Assembly (NCBI RefSeq): GCF_963678635.1
Contig: NC_087069.1
Coordinates: 38,585,076-38,649,075 of the forward strand
Reading direction: 5' to 3'
DNA: 64,000 nucleotides
Source of the DNA: Symsagittifera roscoffensis
Lineage: Eukaryota; Xenacoelomorpha; Acoela; Convolutidae
Shown here: positions 10,945-24,117 of the stretch, piece after piece
Numbering within the stretch: the stretch's first letter is position 1
How the letters are laid out: each line of letters begins with the position of its first letter
Notes under the pieces: generated by a model
Told to the model about the DNA's origin: nothing
Database searches by the model: none
Seen by the model: only the letters and a program-made list of their open reading frames with translations
Program-made: the position numbers and the translations under genes

Positions 10945-13445
10945 CGAAGTTGTGTCCCAACAGTGTTTTTCAATGTTTTGAAATTTATGTTTGCTGTCTC
11001 GTATTAGAACTTTATTTGAGAGACTTGATTGCAAAAACACTTCTGTTGAAAAGTCTTCGTTAACTCTTCTTTTTTAGATTTGTTTGAAGATATAAAAAAT
11101 AATTAGTGTTGATCTTTTGTTTCACTCCCTGATGCATTAAGGTCTTGACGCTTTCGCTATATCCTGTCATAACTTGATTTTTTCATTTCGATTATGAGCG
11201 TAGTTTAGGCGTAGTTCATCATTACCTTTATTGAATGTTTTTTTTTGATCTATAACATCAAAATGCGACAAATTGATCATCATCTAGTGTTGATAGCTAG
11301 TTATGGTTTGAGTCGAGGAAACATGTCTCGAAAAACCCACAGAAAGTTTTCAATTGTTTTTTGTTTTGACTGGTTCTTTGAGACGAGATCTTTTTCGTAC
11401 TCTGATTCCAAATAAAAAGTATGAATCACACGTAATCAATCAATCTCTTTTTGTTGCAATCACTATGAGGTCATGTTGATTGATGGGATGGGAAACTGAT
11501 TCTATTTGTATTTTTGACACTATTTTAAAAAAAAAGAACAATTGTCGCAGCTACTATCAGATCCCACCTAGATTGGGCGCACGATTTTGTGTGACCTCAC
11601 ATCCCGAATAAAGACCAGATCGACTCTCTTCAAAAACAGTCAACCATAAGCCAAAACGAGTTAACCAGTCAAAATCAAAAACGAGTCGACTAGAGTAAAA
11701 ATTTAGCCATAGAAAAAAAATGTGAAAATTCGGTTTTGATCTTTGGTTCCTGAGATTCAACCTAAGACTTTTTTCCAAATTTTCCGCTTTTTAAAAAACC
11801 GAATTGATTTCGAATTTGAGCAGATTATAGACATCTAAAAGAAGCAATACAGGCGAAGTTTGGCCGAATCAAATCAGCTAGTCAAATCGACTGATAAAAA
11901 CCAACCCAAAAGTCCCGCATCGTTCAAAAGTCGACGAGGTGAACAGAAGACAGGGCCAGGGCAATTAGTGTAAATTGGTACTGCGTACACAAACAAAAGT
12001 TTGAAACATCTTTGTCCTTAATCTTCATTCGCAAGTGCTACCCGTCAATTTTTTGTCATTGCTTTATCTTATCGAAACTTTCAAAAAATCTCGTCTGTTT
12101 TAAGCAAGTTTGATATTAGACTGTGCGCTTAAACAGAATAAATTTATCAAAATTTTTCCGTTTAAGCAGATGTTAAAAAGCAAATCTTCAAACCAGATGT
12201 CATAATTGTGGCCCAATTCTTTTTTTAAGAAACAACTTAAAAATAAAACTTTGTTGATGAGTTTTGTTTAAATTAAAAGTGTACCTTGTCAGTTTTTCTA
12301 AATGCATTCTTGTATGTTTATTAGCACTTTGTAATTTACAGACTTGAAGTTGTGTCCCATCGTTTTTATTTTTTTTCAGTGGTTTTTTTAATTTATGCTT
12401 GCAGTTTCTTATTAGAACTTTATTTGACAGTTTCGATTGCAAAAGCTCTTCTGTAGAAAAATCTTCGATGAACTCTTCGTTTTTAGATTTGTTCAAAAAC
12501 GTAGAAAATAATTAGTGTTGATCTTTTGTTCTACTCCCTGATGCATTAAGGTCTTGACGCTTTCGCTATATCCTGTCAATTCTTGATTTTTTCATTTCGA
12601 TTATGAGCGTAGTTTAGGCGTAGTTCATCATTACCTTTATTGAATGTTTCTTTTGATCTATAACATCAAAATGCGACAAAATGATCATCACCTAGTGTTG
12701 ATAGCTAGTTAAGGTTTGAGTCGAGGAAACATGTCTCGAAAAATACACAGAAAGTTTTCAACTGTTTTTTGTTTTGACTGGTTCTTTGAGACGAGATCTT
12801 TTTCGTACTCTGATTCCAAATAAAAAGTATGAATCACACGTAATCAATCAATCTCTTTTTTTTGTTGCAATCACCAGGAGGTCATGTTGATTGATGGGAT
12901 GGGAAACTGATTCTGTTTTTATTTTCGACACTATTTTGAAAAAAAGAACAATTGTCGCAGCTACTATCAGATCCCAATTAGATTGGGCGCACAATTTTGT
13001 GTGACCTCAAATCCCGAATAAAGACCAGATCGACTCTCTTCAAAAACAGTCAACCATAAGCCAAAACGAGTTAACCAGTCAAAATCAAAAACGAGTCGAC
13101 TAGAGTAAAAATTTAGCCATAGAAAAAAATGTGAAAATTCGGTTAAGATCTTTGGTTCCTGAGATTCAACCTAAGACTTTTTTTTCCAAATTTTCCGCTT
13201 TTTAAAAAACCGAATTGATTTCGAATTTGAGCAGATTATAGACATCTAAAAACCAACCCAAAAGTCCCGCATCGTTCAAAAAGTCGACGAGGTGAACAGG
13301 ATACAGGGCCAGGGCAATTAGTGTAAATTGGTACTGCGTAAACAGACAAAAGTTTGAAACATCTTTGTCCTTAAACTTCATTCGCAAGTGCTACCCGTCA
13401 AATTTTCATGATTGCTTTATCTTAACAAAACTTCCAAAAAATCTT
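10945..13445. repeat. ~1.4-kb direct tandem duplication (contains R1 copies B and C)
   Basis: About 10945-12090 is repeated at about 12340-13445, offset close to 1,409 bp. For example 'AATTAGTGTTGATCTTTTGT' starts at 11101 and again at 12510, and 'GTTGTGTCCCA' at 10952 recurs at about 12348. Similarity is high across 'CTCCCTGATGCATTAAGGTC' and the following 600 bp, with small indels. The second half carries R1 copies (11540-12160 and 12945-13840), also related to 5470-6560. It is non-coding as far as I can see. Confidence 0.8.
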
Positions 13446-14029
13446 GTTTGTTCTAATCTTACTTTCAAATTGTTATTTACAAATTGAAAAAACCATAGTA
13501 GAAACCTTAAAAGTTTTTACCTACCCAGTGTTCTAGTACCCCAGAAGAGCTTCTAACACTCCAAGAAAGTTTTAAAAAAGTTATTCTTCCAAAAACAGAT
13601 TTATACCAGAGTTTCCGAAATTGTTCACTGACTAAAAACTTAATTTTTTAATGAATGTACAATAAAGTCAAAAACGTTGTTTTTATCTTTTTCCCTTTTT
13701 TCACAAAACTCTTTTTTTCTCTAGTGAAGTAATAGCATATAAGAAATTTGCTCTGCTCGCTTCATTTTCGACCGCATACAGCGCCACCGTTCCTAATAAC
13801 CTTCTTTCGTAAGGCCCTACAGTTTAACCAATAAACTGTACCCATCAACTTTATAAAGTACCACGCCTACACGCTACTCGAACCTTGAAAACTCTCAGGA
13901 GAAGGTTCATAAGTTTATATTTGTCCTATATATGAAATTTTGACCACAGGAGAAACATCATTCACAACTCTCAACAATATCACAAAAATGAGCTATCAAA
14001 ATTCAAAACAAAATGAAAGAAACCAGTGA

Positions 14030-14765
14030 TTCATTCATTATGAAGACAGAAAAAACATCATTAAGAAACTGTTGACTATGAGAGAAAAGACAAAATAGAT
14101 AATATTGTGTGCCCAAGGATGAAGTCTCTTGGGAGCAGCCCATCAGGTGTTAGGGGTTGGCAAAGATGCTTACGAAAAAGAATCTGATACATCCACGAAG
14201 CTAGCCTTTTGGGAATTCAAACTGAAAATTTACAAAAACTAAAACATAAATTGTGTATGGTAACCAAAGTCAACAGATACAGGTACCATACCAAACTTCG
14301 AAAGTTACTCCCCCTCCAGTACAAAATAATGAGATTGGAGGAATTGTTCACCGCGTTTTTTCAGTATGTTAGCTAGGTAGAATTTTTATAAAGCGATGGA
14401 TTTTAACTGTAAATAACGGATGGTTATCAATTATCCAGAAGTTTGTTTGTTGCTTTTTGCATCGCGAGCCCATGAAAAAGTCATCGTGGAAGGCAAAAAC
14501 AGAAAAAAAGATTTCTAAGAACGGGAAAGCTTGTGATCGTAGTAGTGAGTCGCCATCCATGTTGATGTTGTCGATCCAAAATCAAAAGAATCACAGTAAG
14601 ATCTTTGCAAGGAAAAGTGCGATAACACTAATGCTTCATTAAAATTATTGACGCAGAAACATAAAGCTTGTATGCCTTTTTTCGAACCCCTCATTCTATT
14701 CAACTGAAATTGAAATTGTTTTCAGATTAAAGTGTTGTGGGTTCGAATCCATCTATGTTGAACAA
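14030..14765 (+). pseudogene. Decayed Penelope-like element fragment
   Basis: Collinear blocks match the better copy at 21.2-25.4 kb. 14055-14190 matches 22480-22590 (ending in the 'GGGTTGGCAAAGATGC' counterpart of the RT 'LYGLAKVH' motif). 14258-14360 matches 23455-23560 ('ACAGATACAGGTACCATACC'). 14640-14765 matches 24755-24870 at the start of the GIY-YIG part. Large internal segments are missing and no frame is open. It is a relic of the same or a sister family. Confidence 0.65.
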
Positions 14766-17700
14766 ACGCTTTTTTTTCAAAAAATTTTAAGCAAAGGTTA
14801 CATAAAAAAAGGTTTACAAATTTTTACAAAAAAAAAGGGCAATGTTTTGACTGACTTTTGTTCTAGACTTTAAACAAATGACGTATCAGGCACTTTTTCA
14901 GATCTATGACCAAATTTTGCGTATGATTTTGAAATCTGACAGTGCACAAACATCTGCAAAATTTTGTGTAAATTTCACATTTTCAACGCGTTTTCAGAAT
15001 CTTTTTTTTCTCTGGTAAAAGAGAACATGATTAAACACGCGCGATGAGTACAGTAGCTAGTTGACTTTTAAATTAAAGTTCCGAAGTCAATTAATTGGCT
15101 TAAACAAAAAATGCGAAAAATCAAAAAAATTTGTTCGAAATCCTATGAGTTAGAATTTCTAGAGTTTCTCGAAAATTTAGATTAGAAAAAATAATAAAAC
15201 TTCTTTTTGCGATAAGCAAGGTATTGCAATCGCAAACTATAAATATTTCCCGTAGACGTATACATGCAGTATCTGTATCCTTTTTGCCGTCATTATTCTA
15301 CTTTTTATGATGTGAACTTCTACCAGTGTTTTTAAAACAAATAGCAGTTCAAAACTTTTTAATTTTTCTCTGGTATTTTTCGATATATTTTATTTGGCGC
15401 TATCAGTTGTATTTTTTGACGAACTGATCTCTGCTTTGTTTTCACCATCCAACCAAAGTTTAGAAGGTGACAAAATTTGCAAACTTCAATTTGTAAAACT
15501 TCAAAAAAAATAGTTTTTTATTGAATATGGTTTGATAAATTTTTTGCTTTTAATGTTCAAAAATTTTTGATTATTTCGAAACTGTTTTCTTCGATCATGA
15601 ATTACTTTTGTTGTATTTTCAAGAATAAAAAATTCATCCTTAGTTGTCTTGCGTTTTATCCTCCAAAAATGTCTGGTAGAAAATCTAATTGAAGAACGCT
15701 TCTGTCTGATCTTTTTTTCAATTCATGTTATTTTTGATTCAGTTTTTAGAATTTATCAACTTTGATTTTTTGTACCACAAATGCATGAAATTTATTCTTT
15801 TTTTAAAAACTTTGATGTTTTTTTTATGTTTGATCAAACTTAATTTAAAAACTTTTTGATAGCGTAAACTTTGAGTGTTCAAAATTTTTCAGCAAAAATC
15901 AAATAGCTTAGAACAATCATAGAGAACCGACCATTTTTTGTGTAGTTTTGAGTTTAAAAAAATGTCTTCAACTATTCAAAAGAATTTGGCAAGTGTCCTA
16001 TAATTTTAAAATTTCTAGTTATTCCCGGCTGAAAGTTTGATATAAAACAATTTTCTACTGTAGGGACTTTTTTATTTTCAAGTTTAACTGAAAGATATCC
16101 AAGATGATTTTTTGTTTTCACTTTTGAGCAAAAAGTTTGAGTTTTATTAGGTGCTTTATAGTTAATGCCGAAATGTTGGCAGCATCCCTGATCTTGAGCG
16201 TTTTTTTGATGCTCATTTTTAAACCATGTCCAAATTTTTTTGAACCTAAAGGCAAAAAAGTTATTGTGTTTAATGTAAGTTAAAATTTATTGTGTTTTAT
16301 GTTAAGAGACCAAATTCTGACGTCGAAATGAGCAGTTTTAGTTTAATTATTTTTGTTCAGACTCGTTGACTGAAAACGTGGCCAACAAAATGCCCAGAAA
16401 GGTGTACGTAGAGAATTGTCTAGAAGTGCATCCCTTGTAGCAACTGAGAAACTTTAGAAACTAAAAATTGATGTAAAAACATAAATAACGCGTTTCACAA
16501 AATTTTGAGAGGGTAGCCTTTACGAAACCTTAACTTCTACTTCTTCAACTATAATTTGAAGGCATTAATTATAAATCGTTTGACCGACTTTCCTTCCTAT
16601 CGTCTCCATCTAATTGTTATGAGAGAGAAACGATTGGACTGTTCATAGCTCAAGTCTTTTCTTTGTCTTAGTTCTGAAAAAAATTGAAAAAAAAATTGTT
16701 CCTGTTTTTCAACCGACTGTTTTTTCTATATACTTTTTAACCTTTCTTTGAAAACTTTTTTTGAAAGCTAACTGAAGAGCTACTTTGCAGATGTGGCAAC
16801 CCTGAAATTTTTTGCAGATGTTACTAGAAAGCTAGAAAATCAGTGCACGACTGCACGTGAGTGACTCTCGCATTATTGTCAAGTTAGCTGTTTTTTTTTT
16901 TACATAAGCTGGTGCATAAATTAGAAACAAATAACTAGACTCTCGACCTTGCTCTAACCTTCCTGCAGCAGTATTTTCTAAATAAAAAGATTACAGCATA
17001 CGTAATGGGACGAACTATGACCCTCAAGGATCTCACGGACTAGCTTAATAAGTACTCTAGAGCTTGCATTAGAGTCGATAGTAAAGCTGATACCCGACGC
17101 AATTTTACGTGGAACAAAGTTCGGAAAAATAAACAGCAACAAAAAGTTTTTGCAACCATGCGTAACAGCGGTAACGGGGCCATGCAATCGTGATCTTTGC
17201 AAGTTTGGTGCGGAACATCCTCAAAACACCAATTGCAATCAATTGAAATGTGAAAAAAAGCCTGCCATCCTTAAGGCCTCTTTTTTTTACTGAAAAAAAA
17301 GATTTATAAAAATTCTTAATGTGGATCTATCTCCAGTTCTATTGATTAAGCGGCTCAGCAGGTGAAAACTAAAAATTATTAACACGGATAAAAGATCTCA
17401 TCTGTACGGCAACAACTTACGTGGAAATAATACCCGACGCAACTTTACGTGGAACAAAGTTCGGAAAATTAAACAGCAACAAAAAGTTTTCGCAACCATC
17501 ATGCCCACAAAAAAGAAGAGATTCAAAAAAATTCAAGTAAATCAAAATTTTCATTCCAAATGGACAAAAGAAATCACTTTATTTGCCATATTTCATTGAG
17601 CTAATTATGCCACAACAAAACTCAATTATTGAAAGATAAGCAATTTTGTTTCAACTGCCTGGGTCTCCATAGATCAACAAATTTTACTTCCACAAAGAGT

Positions 17701-18829
17701 TTTCACTATTTAACTGCGGAAAACCATTGCCTTGATTCACATCAGAACCACGAAAATGACCTACTCAGAAATAAAAAAAAAATAACTTAAAAAAAATCAA
17801 GCTAATTTAAAAACGGGTTTCATACACCAATTTGAAGTTATGTCGATCACTTTATTCAATTAGGTGCTTTATAGTTAAGGCCTAAATGTTGGCAACATCC
17901 CTGATCTTGAGCTCTTATTGATACTCATTTTTAAACTAAACCCATTTTTAATTGAACCTAAAATGCAAAAACGTTGGAGGTATTTTATCTTAGTTAAAAT
18001 TTATTATGTTTTATTTTAGGAGACAGAAATCTGTGGTCAACTTTTTTTTTGATTCAGACTCGTTGACTGAAAAATATTGCCAACGGAAAAAACATTCTAC
18101 AGGGCCATCCTTGAGTCCGTTTGAAATGCGCAACGTGTTTGGTTTGACGCTAACTGGCCCACTACATCAAAATTCTTCAGAAGGCCAGTGCAAAACTCAT
18201 CTCATCAACTTCAAAAACATAATGCAAAACGAGGATTCTTTCTAAAATCAAGCGGTTGAAAAATTTAGAAAATCGAACAATTTGAAACAGTTTCTATTTT
18301 AACTGTGGCCCAGTTTCAAGTAAAAATACATTTGATTTATAGTGTCTGAAACAAATCAATCATTATGATGGAAACAACTAGCGCAACAACTGAATGATGT
18401 TAAACAAATACGTTGTTGCTAAAGCACAACTTGAATCTCTGCAACAGGACCCTACAATGAATCTAATGACCCGTAAATCCACCACTATTACAAATATGAT
18501 ACCTAGCGCATCAACTGGTTAGAAAACCCAGAAACATTTTGAAAAGTTTGGAAGCGTAACAAAACTTCATCAAAATCCGAAGGAACTTTTCTCAGTTCTT
18601 CTTTGGAGACGGGACCAGATCTACTGAACAACATCTTCATTTTGTTTTTGAGGTTGAGAAAGAAACCAATAGCAGTCTCTAGTGATACTAAAAGCTAGTG
18701 ATACTAAAAGCAGAATGTGATTTAAAAAAATAACAATAATAGTGAACTGGAATCGTTGTGGTTCACTAACCAAAGAGTTGAATAGCATCAGTATACGCGA
18801 CAAAAGTTGGGGGCTATATGTTCTCCCTC
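14766..18829. other. AT-rich region with short direct repeats, no gene supported
   Basis: Two internal duplications are visible. 16148-16395 resembles 17861-18085 (shared 'TAGGTGCTTTATAGTTAA...ATCCCTGATCTTGAGC'). 17091-17160 resembles 17431-17500 (shared 'TACCCGACGCAA' and 'TTTACGTGGAACAAAGTTCG'). The second pair followed by 17180-17270 has a faint Cys/His spacing like a LINE ORF1 zinc knuckle, but frames are broken. Read as old transposon debris. Confidence 0.4.
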
Positions 18830-19740
18830 AATGGACATTTTTGGGCTACATCAAACCACTAAAGGTTTCCGTAACAAGGAACCATTGATACATCACATCA
18901 TTTATAACAGCTTCTACGTGGTTAATAACGTTCGGTCTTATGATAATCTACTGGAAATTGAAGTGTAAAACAAAATTTTGAATTGACACTCCAAAAAGAA
19001 GAGTCAATTTAACAAAGGTGATATCGAGTACTACAGACATGCTTGAGTTGCTCAACAAGCCAAGAGCTGAAAACAAAATGGCTTTTTTGTGCAGATTTGC
19101 ATTAAAAACGATGATACCAGTGTACTAAAATTAATGTGGCCAATTAATGCAAAAAAATGCATTTCCTTGGGTTTGGGGAGTGAAAAATTTTACACTCAAC
19201 CTTCAGCCAAATTAAAAAAAAACAGTTTAGCGGCTAAAAAATTGTCTCTCAATTAAATTTTTTTCAAAAGCTTACCGACTAACAAAAAGAGAACTAGACA
19301 GTGTATATAATGAATGCAACTTTGAAAAAAAAATTTTTTTGTTCGAAAATCAATTTTTGGCTTCTCAGTTCGTTCATAATAAAAATTTTAATCTCAATCA
19401 CTTTTGCGGCTCATTTAGCGTAAAAAAACACATACGCTTAGAACATACGCTAGCTGGAATTTGTTTTTTTTCCAAAAAGGAAATTTTTTTTGAATTTTTG
19501 AGAAATTGTCCACTCAAGCATATACGATCTTAACTAGTACAATTCCAACCTGCCTTGTACAGTTTTAACTTTTTTATTAATGATTTTTACAAGCAACTGA
19601 CTAAATCATGCCAAGTATTTCAAAATGTAGATGACACATCTCTTATCTTTGAGGTTAAAAAAATTTAAACTGCATTTCAAAATTTAAAAGACCTTGAAAA
19701 AAGTGCAGCTTTTTATCACAGTACTTTTTGACACACCTAC
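18830..19740 (+). pseudogene. Decayed LINE (non-LTR) reverse transcriptase fragment
   Basis: Around 19555-19680 the plus strand reads FFINDFYKQLTKSCQVFQ followed by VDDTSLIF: the B/C block of a LINE reverse transcriptase, where the catalytic box is normally Y/F-A-D-D and here is N-V-D-D. The preceding 700 bp contains frames with the feel of an endonuclease/RT region but many stops. It is inactive, and the clade cannot be assigned from this little. Confidence 0.55.
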
Positions 19741-21234
19741 TCCAACTTATTGCTAAGAAAAACTGAACTACCATCTTCAGTAGAAAACATGTTAGTAAAA
19801 ATGATCAAAATTACACAATTGCCTTGGACAAAAATTTTTTTGAAGAAAACGTCAATGTGAACTTTTGACAATGTGAACTTTTGACCTGGTAGTAAAACTT
19901 TTGACAATTTGAGAAAGAATAAAAAACGATCTTCATGTGCCATTCCCCCATATTCCATATTCGCACAGTCGAACCCGCCGGAGCACGTCAAAAAATGATA
20001 AGGATGTTCGCATTGAATTTGTGTTAAAAAAGAGACTCAGAATAGTCTAAAATTTTAGATTTGAGCTGGATAAAACTGAGGAAAGGAAGGAAGAAACGGC
20101 CAATGTGACCAAAAATAGACGACAACACAACCAAATTGCGAGGCGGAAAGCAGTCGGAAGAACAAAAACGAATTAAAGCCTCTTATTGTGATAACGAGAC
20201 AAGACAAGGTGCTTGGCGGAAGAAGATCGCTTAAAAAAAAGGTCCAGTGGTACATCCAGAACGGATCCGAACCCTTTCGTGCCACTAAATGAGAGAGATA
20301 ACGAAGATATCTCAGGGAGAGTACAGAGTTAGAGGCCCGGTGCTCATAGTTTGTGAGAAACTTCAATTATACATTTTAACTACAGTAATGCCCTGAATAT
20401 ATTTAGTTTACTTCATTATTGCTTAGTATTTCAAAGCATGAGTAGTTAGAGCAGACCAAAAAGTCAATCCATCTCTAATAGATTAATATATAATTGTCAA
20501 GGAAAACTTTTTAAATTATAGTTTTCTGGCCTGTTTTAATAGTAATCACGTAGTCTGGGGATCCGAGACCCAGCCATGTGCTTATTTTTGCTTGTAAACG
20601 GAAGCTGATCAAAACTCGTTTGGCTGATGCCCTAAAATGGTAATCATTTACTCAGCCCTTATTAGACCAGAAAAAAACTGGCTAGGTCAAAACGGTTCAA
20701 AACTAGTAGGATTATGGCAACTGAAGTCAGCCAGTTATCGATAGGTTGTTTTCTACACTCGGTCACTGTGTAATGCATGGGCAAAGGTTACATAAGAAAA
20801 CTGGCCTGCATGATTGATTACACCCTTCCATTCAAAACAACACTGCTGCTAATGAACGTACTTGTTATTAGTCACCTACACTCTTGTCCTTCTAGTTGGA
20901 ATTAAAAAAAAAAATTGACAATCTAATGAGAGAAACAACTCAGCCGGGCAATTAAAACTTGTTGTGATTGTGCAAATATTGATTTATCTTCTGCTCTCAA
21001 TTTAAAACACAATGTATTATCAGTAACAATCTTCTAGACTTGAAAGCAGTTTGCCATTTCTGGAGAAAAAACAACTCCTACTACAAATTTCTGAAGAAAT
21101 TCGATATGAAAACAACCACATATACATGAACAATAGAAACTTTATTTATTTTTTTGTCAAAAGAGTTATTGTGCAATACTTCTAAAATTATTGGGAATAC
21201 TTCTTATAAAGAAAACTTCTTATTGTGAATACTT
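19741..21234. other. No gene seen; contains a dispersed repeat (about 20545-20640)
   Basis: The only recognisable content is a ~100-bp block, 'TCTGGGGATCCGAGACCCAGCCATG' in part, with a relative at 24440-24600 inside the Penelope-like element. Both continue with 'TTTTGCTTGTAA', a 'CCTAAAA/CCCAAAA' block and a later 'GGCT...GCCAGTT'. Confidence 0.45.
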
Positions 21235-21785
21235 CTAATAAAGATCATAAAGAGTTTCATACACATCATTATTTCAAATTTTAAAAAAAATCAACCAATT
21301 ACAACTTCAAAAATATTACTGAATTTACGTAACAACTATCATATAACAATTTTAGTCACAAATTTCAGAGAGTTTTCCGTTTTTTCCTACAACTTTGTTT
21401 TGTCGCTAATTTCATGCTAACATGTAAGTTATTTCAATATTTTTTGATTTTGTCAGAATTTTTTGATTCTGGAACTAGAGCCTTAGTTTCAGCTCCCTAC
21501 TTCAGAAGTAGGGAGCTGACACTAAGGCTATAGTTCCAGAATCGAAAAATTCTGCCTAAAACAAAAAATATTGAAATAACTTACATGTTAACATGAAATT
21601 AACGGCAAAACGAAATTGTAAAAACAAAAAGATGAAAACTCTCAGAAATTTGTGACTAAAAAAGTAAAATTGTTACATATTAGTTGTTACATAACTTCAG
21701 TAATATTTGTGAAGTTGTGATTGGTTGAATTTTTAAAGTTTTGAAGTAATGATGTTTATGACACTTTTTAAGATCATTGATCATT
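21235..21785. repeat. ~550-bp imperfect palindrome at the PLE left end
   Basis: Two arms of about 270 bp meet at about 21511. The left arm '...GTAAGTTATTTCAATATTTTTTG...GAGCTCCCTACTTC' is mirrored by 'AGAAGTAGGGAGCTGACAC...AAAAATATTGAAATAACTTAC...'. Mirror matches continue outwards to a 'CAACCAATTACAACTTC' / 'GTTGTGATTGGTTG' pair. This is the inverted pseudo-LTR arrangement of Penelope-like elements. Confidence 0.85.
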
Positions 21786-21940
21786 TTGTACAGATAGTTC
21801 AAAATTTTAAAACCTGAAGATGCAAAAAAATGAGCAAAAAAATTAGTTTGAATTTACAATTTTAAAGCATTGAAGTCAAACTAGAGAGGGCGAGAGGCGA
21901 ATCACAGAGGGGTTTAGATGAGAAGTTTTGGCCTTCGGTA

Positions 21941-23720
21941 ATGAAATACTTAAGTCTCAGTGGACAAAGACAAACAACAACAGTCAAAAAGACCCATCAA
22001 AAGAAGCTAGCGAAACTATCAGAAAGGCAAGACCGACTTCTAGGTAAGCAAGGTGAGGGTTCGGTAAAAGCTCTTGGTTATGTTGAAATACCAAATTGGG
22101 CATTGGGGCCGAAAAATCCCGCCAGGAATAAGTTTAATGAGACCTTTTTCTCGGCGATATTGACATCCTTCTATCGGATCTCAAAAATCGTAAAGTCCCT
22201 GGGGAGCCCCTTTGTGAGATCGAAGCTGTGACAAAAGCCTAGGCTAAAAGGGTGAAACAAACATCATCTGGGAATGGCCGCGTTGAGAAGGCCCAAAAGT
22301 ATCTGAACAGTAATGGATAAGTTGCGGTACCGTATGACAAGAGCGTGGGTTATTGTGTAATGAGGAAGGACACCTTCGAGAACAAGTTATCTGATTCATT
22401 AGATTCAAATCAAATCAGCGAAAGTTACGGAACAAGTGATGCAATTGTTATGAAGATAGAAAGAGATATCAATAAGGAGTTGTTGGCTATGAGGAAATAA
22501 GACGAAATAAGTGAGAATCTCTACACAAGGATGAGGTCTACTGGGGGGCAGCCCGCCAGGCTTTATGGGCTGGCAAAGGTGCATAGAGACAATACCCCAT
22601 TAGCACGGGTCCTCTCTTTGCCTGGTAGCTCTTATTATAACTTGAACAAGACTCTTCCAAAATTTTTCGAGAAAGTAGAGTACTCAAACATCGAAATCAA
22701 CTCACTAGATGCGAGAGAAACCTTAGGGAGCATTAGTCTTGAGCATGATGAAACTTTTATATCTCCAGATGGGAAGAGTTTGTATACAAATGATCCACTC
22801 AAAGAAGCATCAGACATAATTCTGAGAAAACTGTATGATTAAGATGAACCACCATAAGTTGCTAGGAAAAATATAAAGAGTCTGCTGAACATGGCAGTTA
22901 GTCAAGTCCATTTCAAGTGCAATGAAACATGGTACGATCAAAAAGATTGTTTGGCAATGGGGACATCTTTTTCCGTTATTTTAGGCGAAATTTTGTCTGA
23001 AGCGGTACCAAACTGCACTATCGAGAGATAGTCCCGAAATGTTTTTGCCTGAAAAAACATATTTACGGAATGTGTCCCGAGTGCAATATGAAGGTCACTT
23101 AGAGGTCAAAAGGTGTAGAATGTGAATGCTGTTTGAACTGTTATTACATAAAATGCGATCAAATATCAGACGATGAGTATCGAAAAACAAGTAAAACCGT
23201 CTGGTACTGTAGAAAATGCATCGCGATAAGGGAGAAAACTAAGTCAGTGCGGCAGGCTAAATTATTTCTCCTTTACTTTGACGACATAGTGAGAACAGTG
23301 AAGAGTGATCCTGAAAAGGTGCTACGGGCGGCAAACTTACTACATCCAAATTTACAGTTCAGAATAGAGCTACCAAACACAAATGGGAAATTGGAATTTT
23401 CGAAATTACAAGTTAGCATTGACGAAAACAGGAAAATTAACTGTGTGTGGTATAAGAAACCAATAGATACAGGTACTATACTAAAATTTAGAAGCTGCAC
23501 CCCCCTTCAGTACAAGAGAAAAGTGCTTGAAGGAACTGTTCACCGGGTTTTCCGCACTACTTCAAGATGGGAAGAATATGATGACGCGATGAAAATCAAC
23601 CGTGAACAGTGGTTGGATAACCAATATCCTGAAAAATGCTCGTCGCTCGTCTTGAAAAGGTCATCAGGGAGGGCAAAAACAAAAACAACATGGCTGAGAA
23701 AAGGAGCCCTAAGATCATAG
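21941..23720 (+). pseudogene. PLE reverse transcriptase with zinc-finger-like insert (broken)
   Basis: Fragments in order. 21941-22231 is an N-terminal basic part. About 22320-22500 has a 'VPYDKSVGYCVMRKDTF'-type block. 22531-22842 holds the RT palm entry 'RLYGLAKVH' and a 'SPDGKSLYTNDPLKEA' block, the A-motif region of PLE RTs (normally LDVKSLYTN; the catalytic Asp position now reads D in a changed context). 23050-23230 has a Cys-rich stretch (CGMCPEC-, CECCLN, CDQ...WYCRKC) resembling a PHD-type zinc finger. 23262-23720 has 'LLYFDDIVRTV', the F/Y-x-D-D active-site box, then the thumb. Stops lie between blocks (for example the region 22842-23133), so no functional protein is made. Confidence 0.75.
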
Positions 23721-24089
23721 CTGAGATTCAGTACCCATCTTGATAGTCCAATATAAGGGGAATCACAGTCAGTCTGTGACAATCGACCAGAATGGCGCCA
23801 AAATGCAACGAATTTGTTTTATAACGTCGGACTGGGAAGATTTATTTTTTTTGGATTAGCTGTACTAATCAAACCAATTGTCAAAATGGGAATGGTCGGT
23901 CTAGCGTGTCGTAATAAATTTCAAAAATTTGTTTGGAAATAAAGACACGTCACGACCTTGAAATTTCGCTATAAGTGAAAATGAAAGAATATAAGAACGA
24001 CGATTGTCATGAGTAGAAAAAGACGGACAGATTTTCGTGGGAACGCAGCAATAGTAACGACTGAAATAGCAATGAATGCTGTCCGCATT

Positions 24090-24117
24090 GTAACGATTGT
24101 AACTGTACAATCGTTAC
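24090..24117. repeat. Perfect 12-bp stem hairpin
   Basis: GTAACGATTGTA, a 4-base ACTG loop, then TACAATCGTTAC: a perfect inverted repeat in the non-coding segment of the PLE. I looked for hammerhead-ribozyme core motifs around it, since PLEs often carry them, and found none. Confidence 0.6.

Noticed and set aside
14740-14750. tRNA B-box match GGTTCGAATCC
   Set aside because: It aligns with ordinary Penelope-like coding sequence at about 24840, and no A-box or cloverleaf can be drawn around it.
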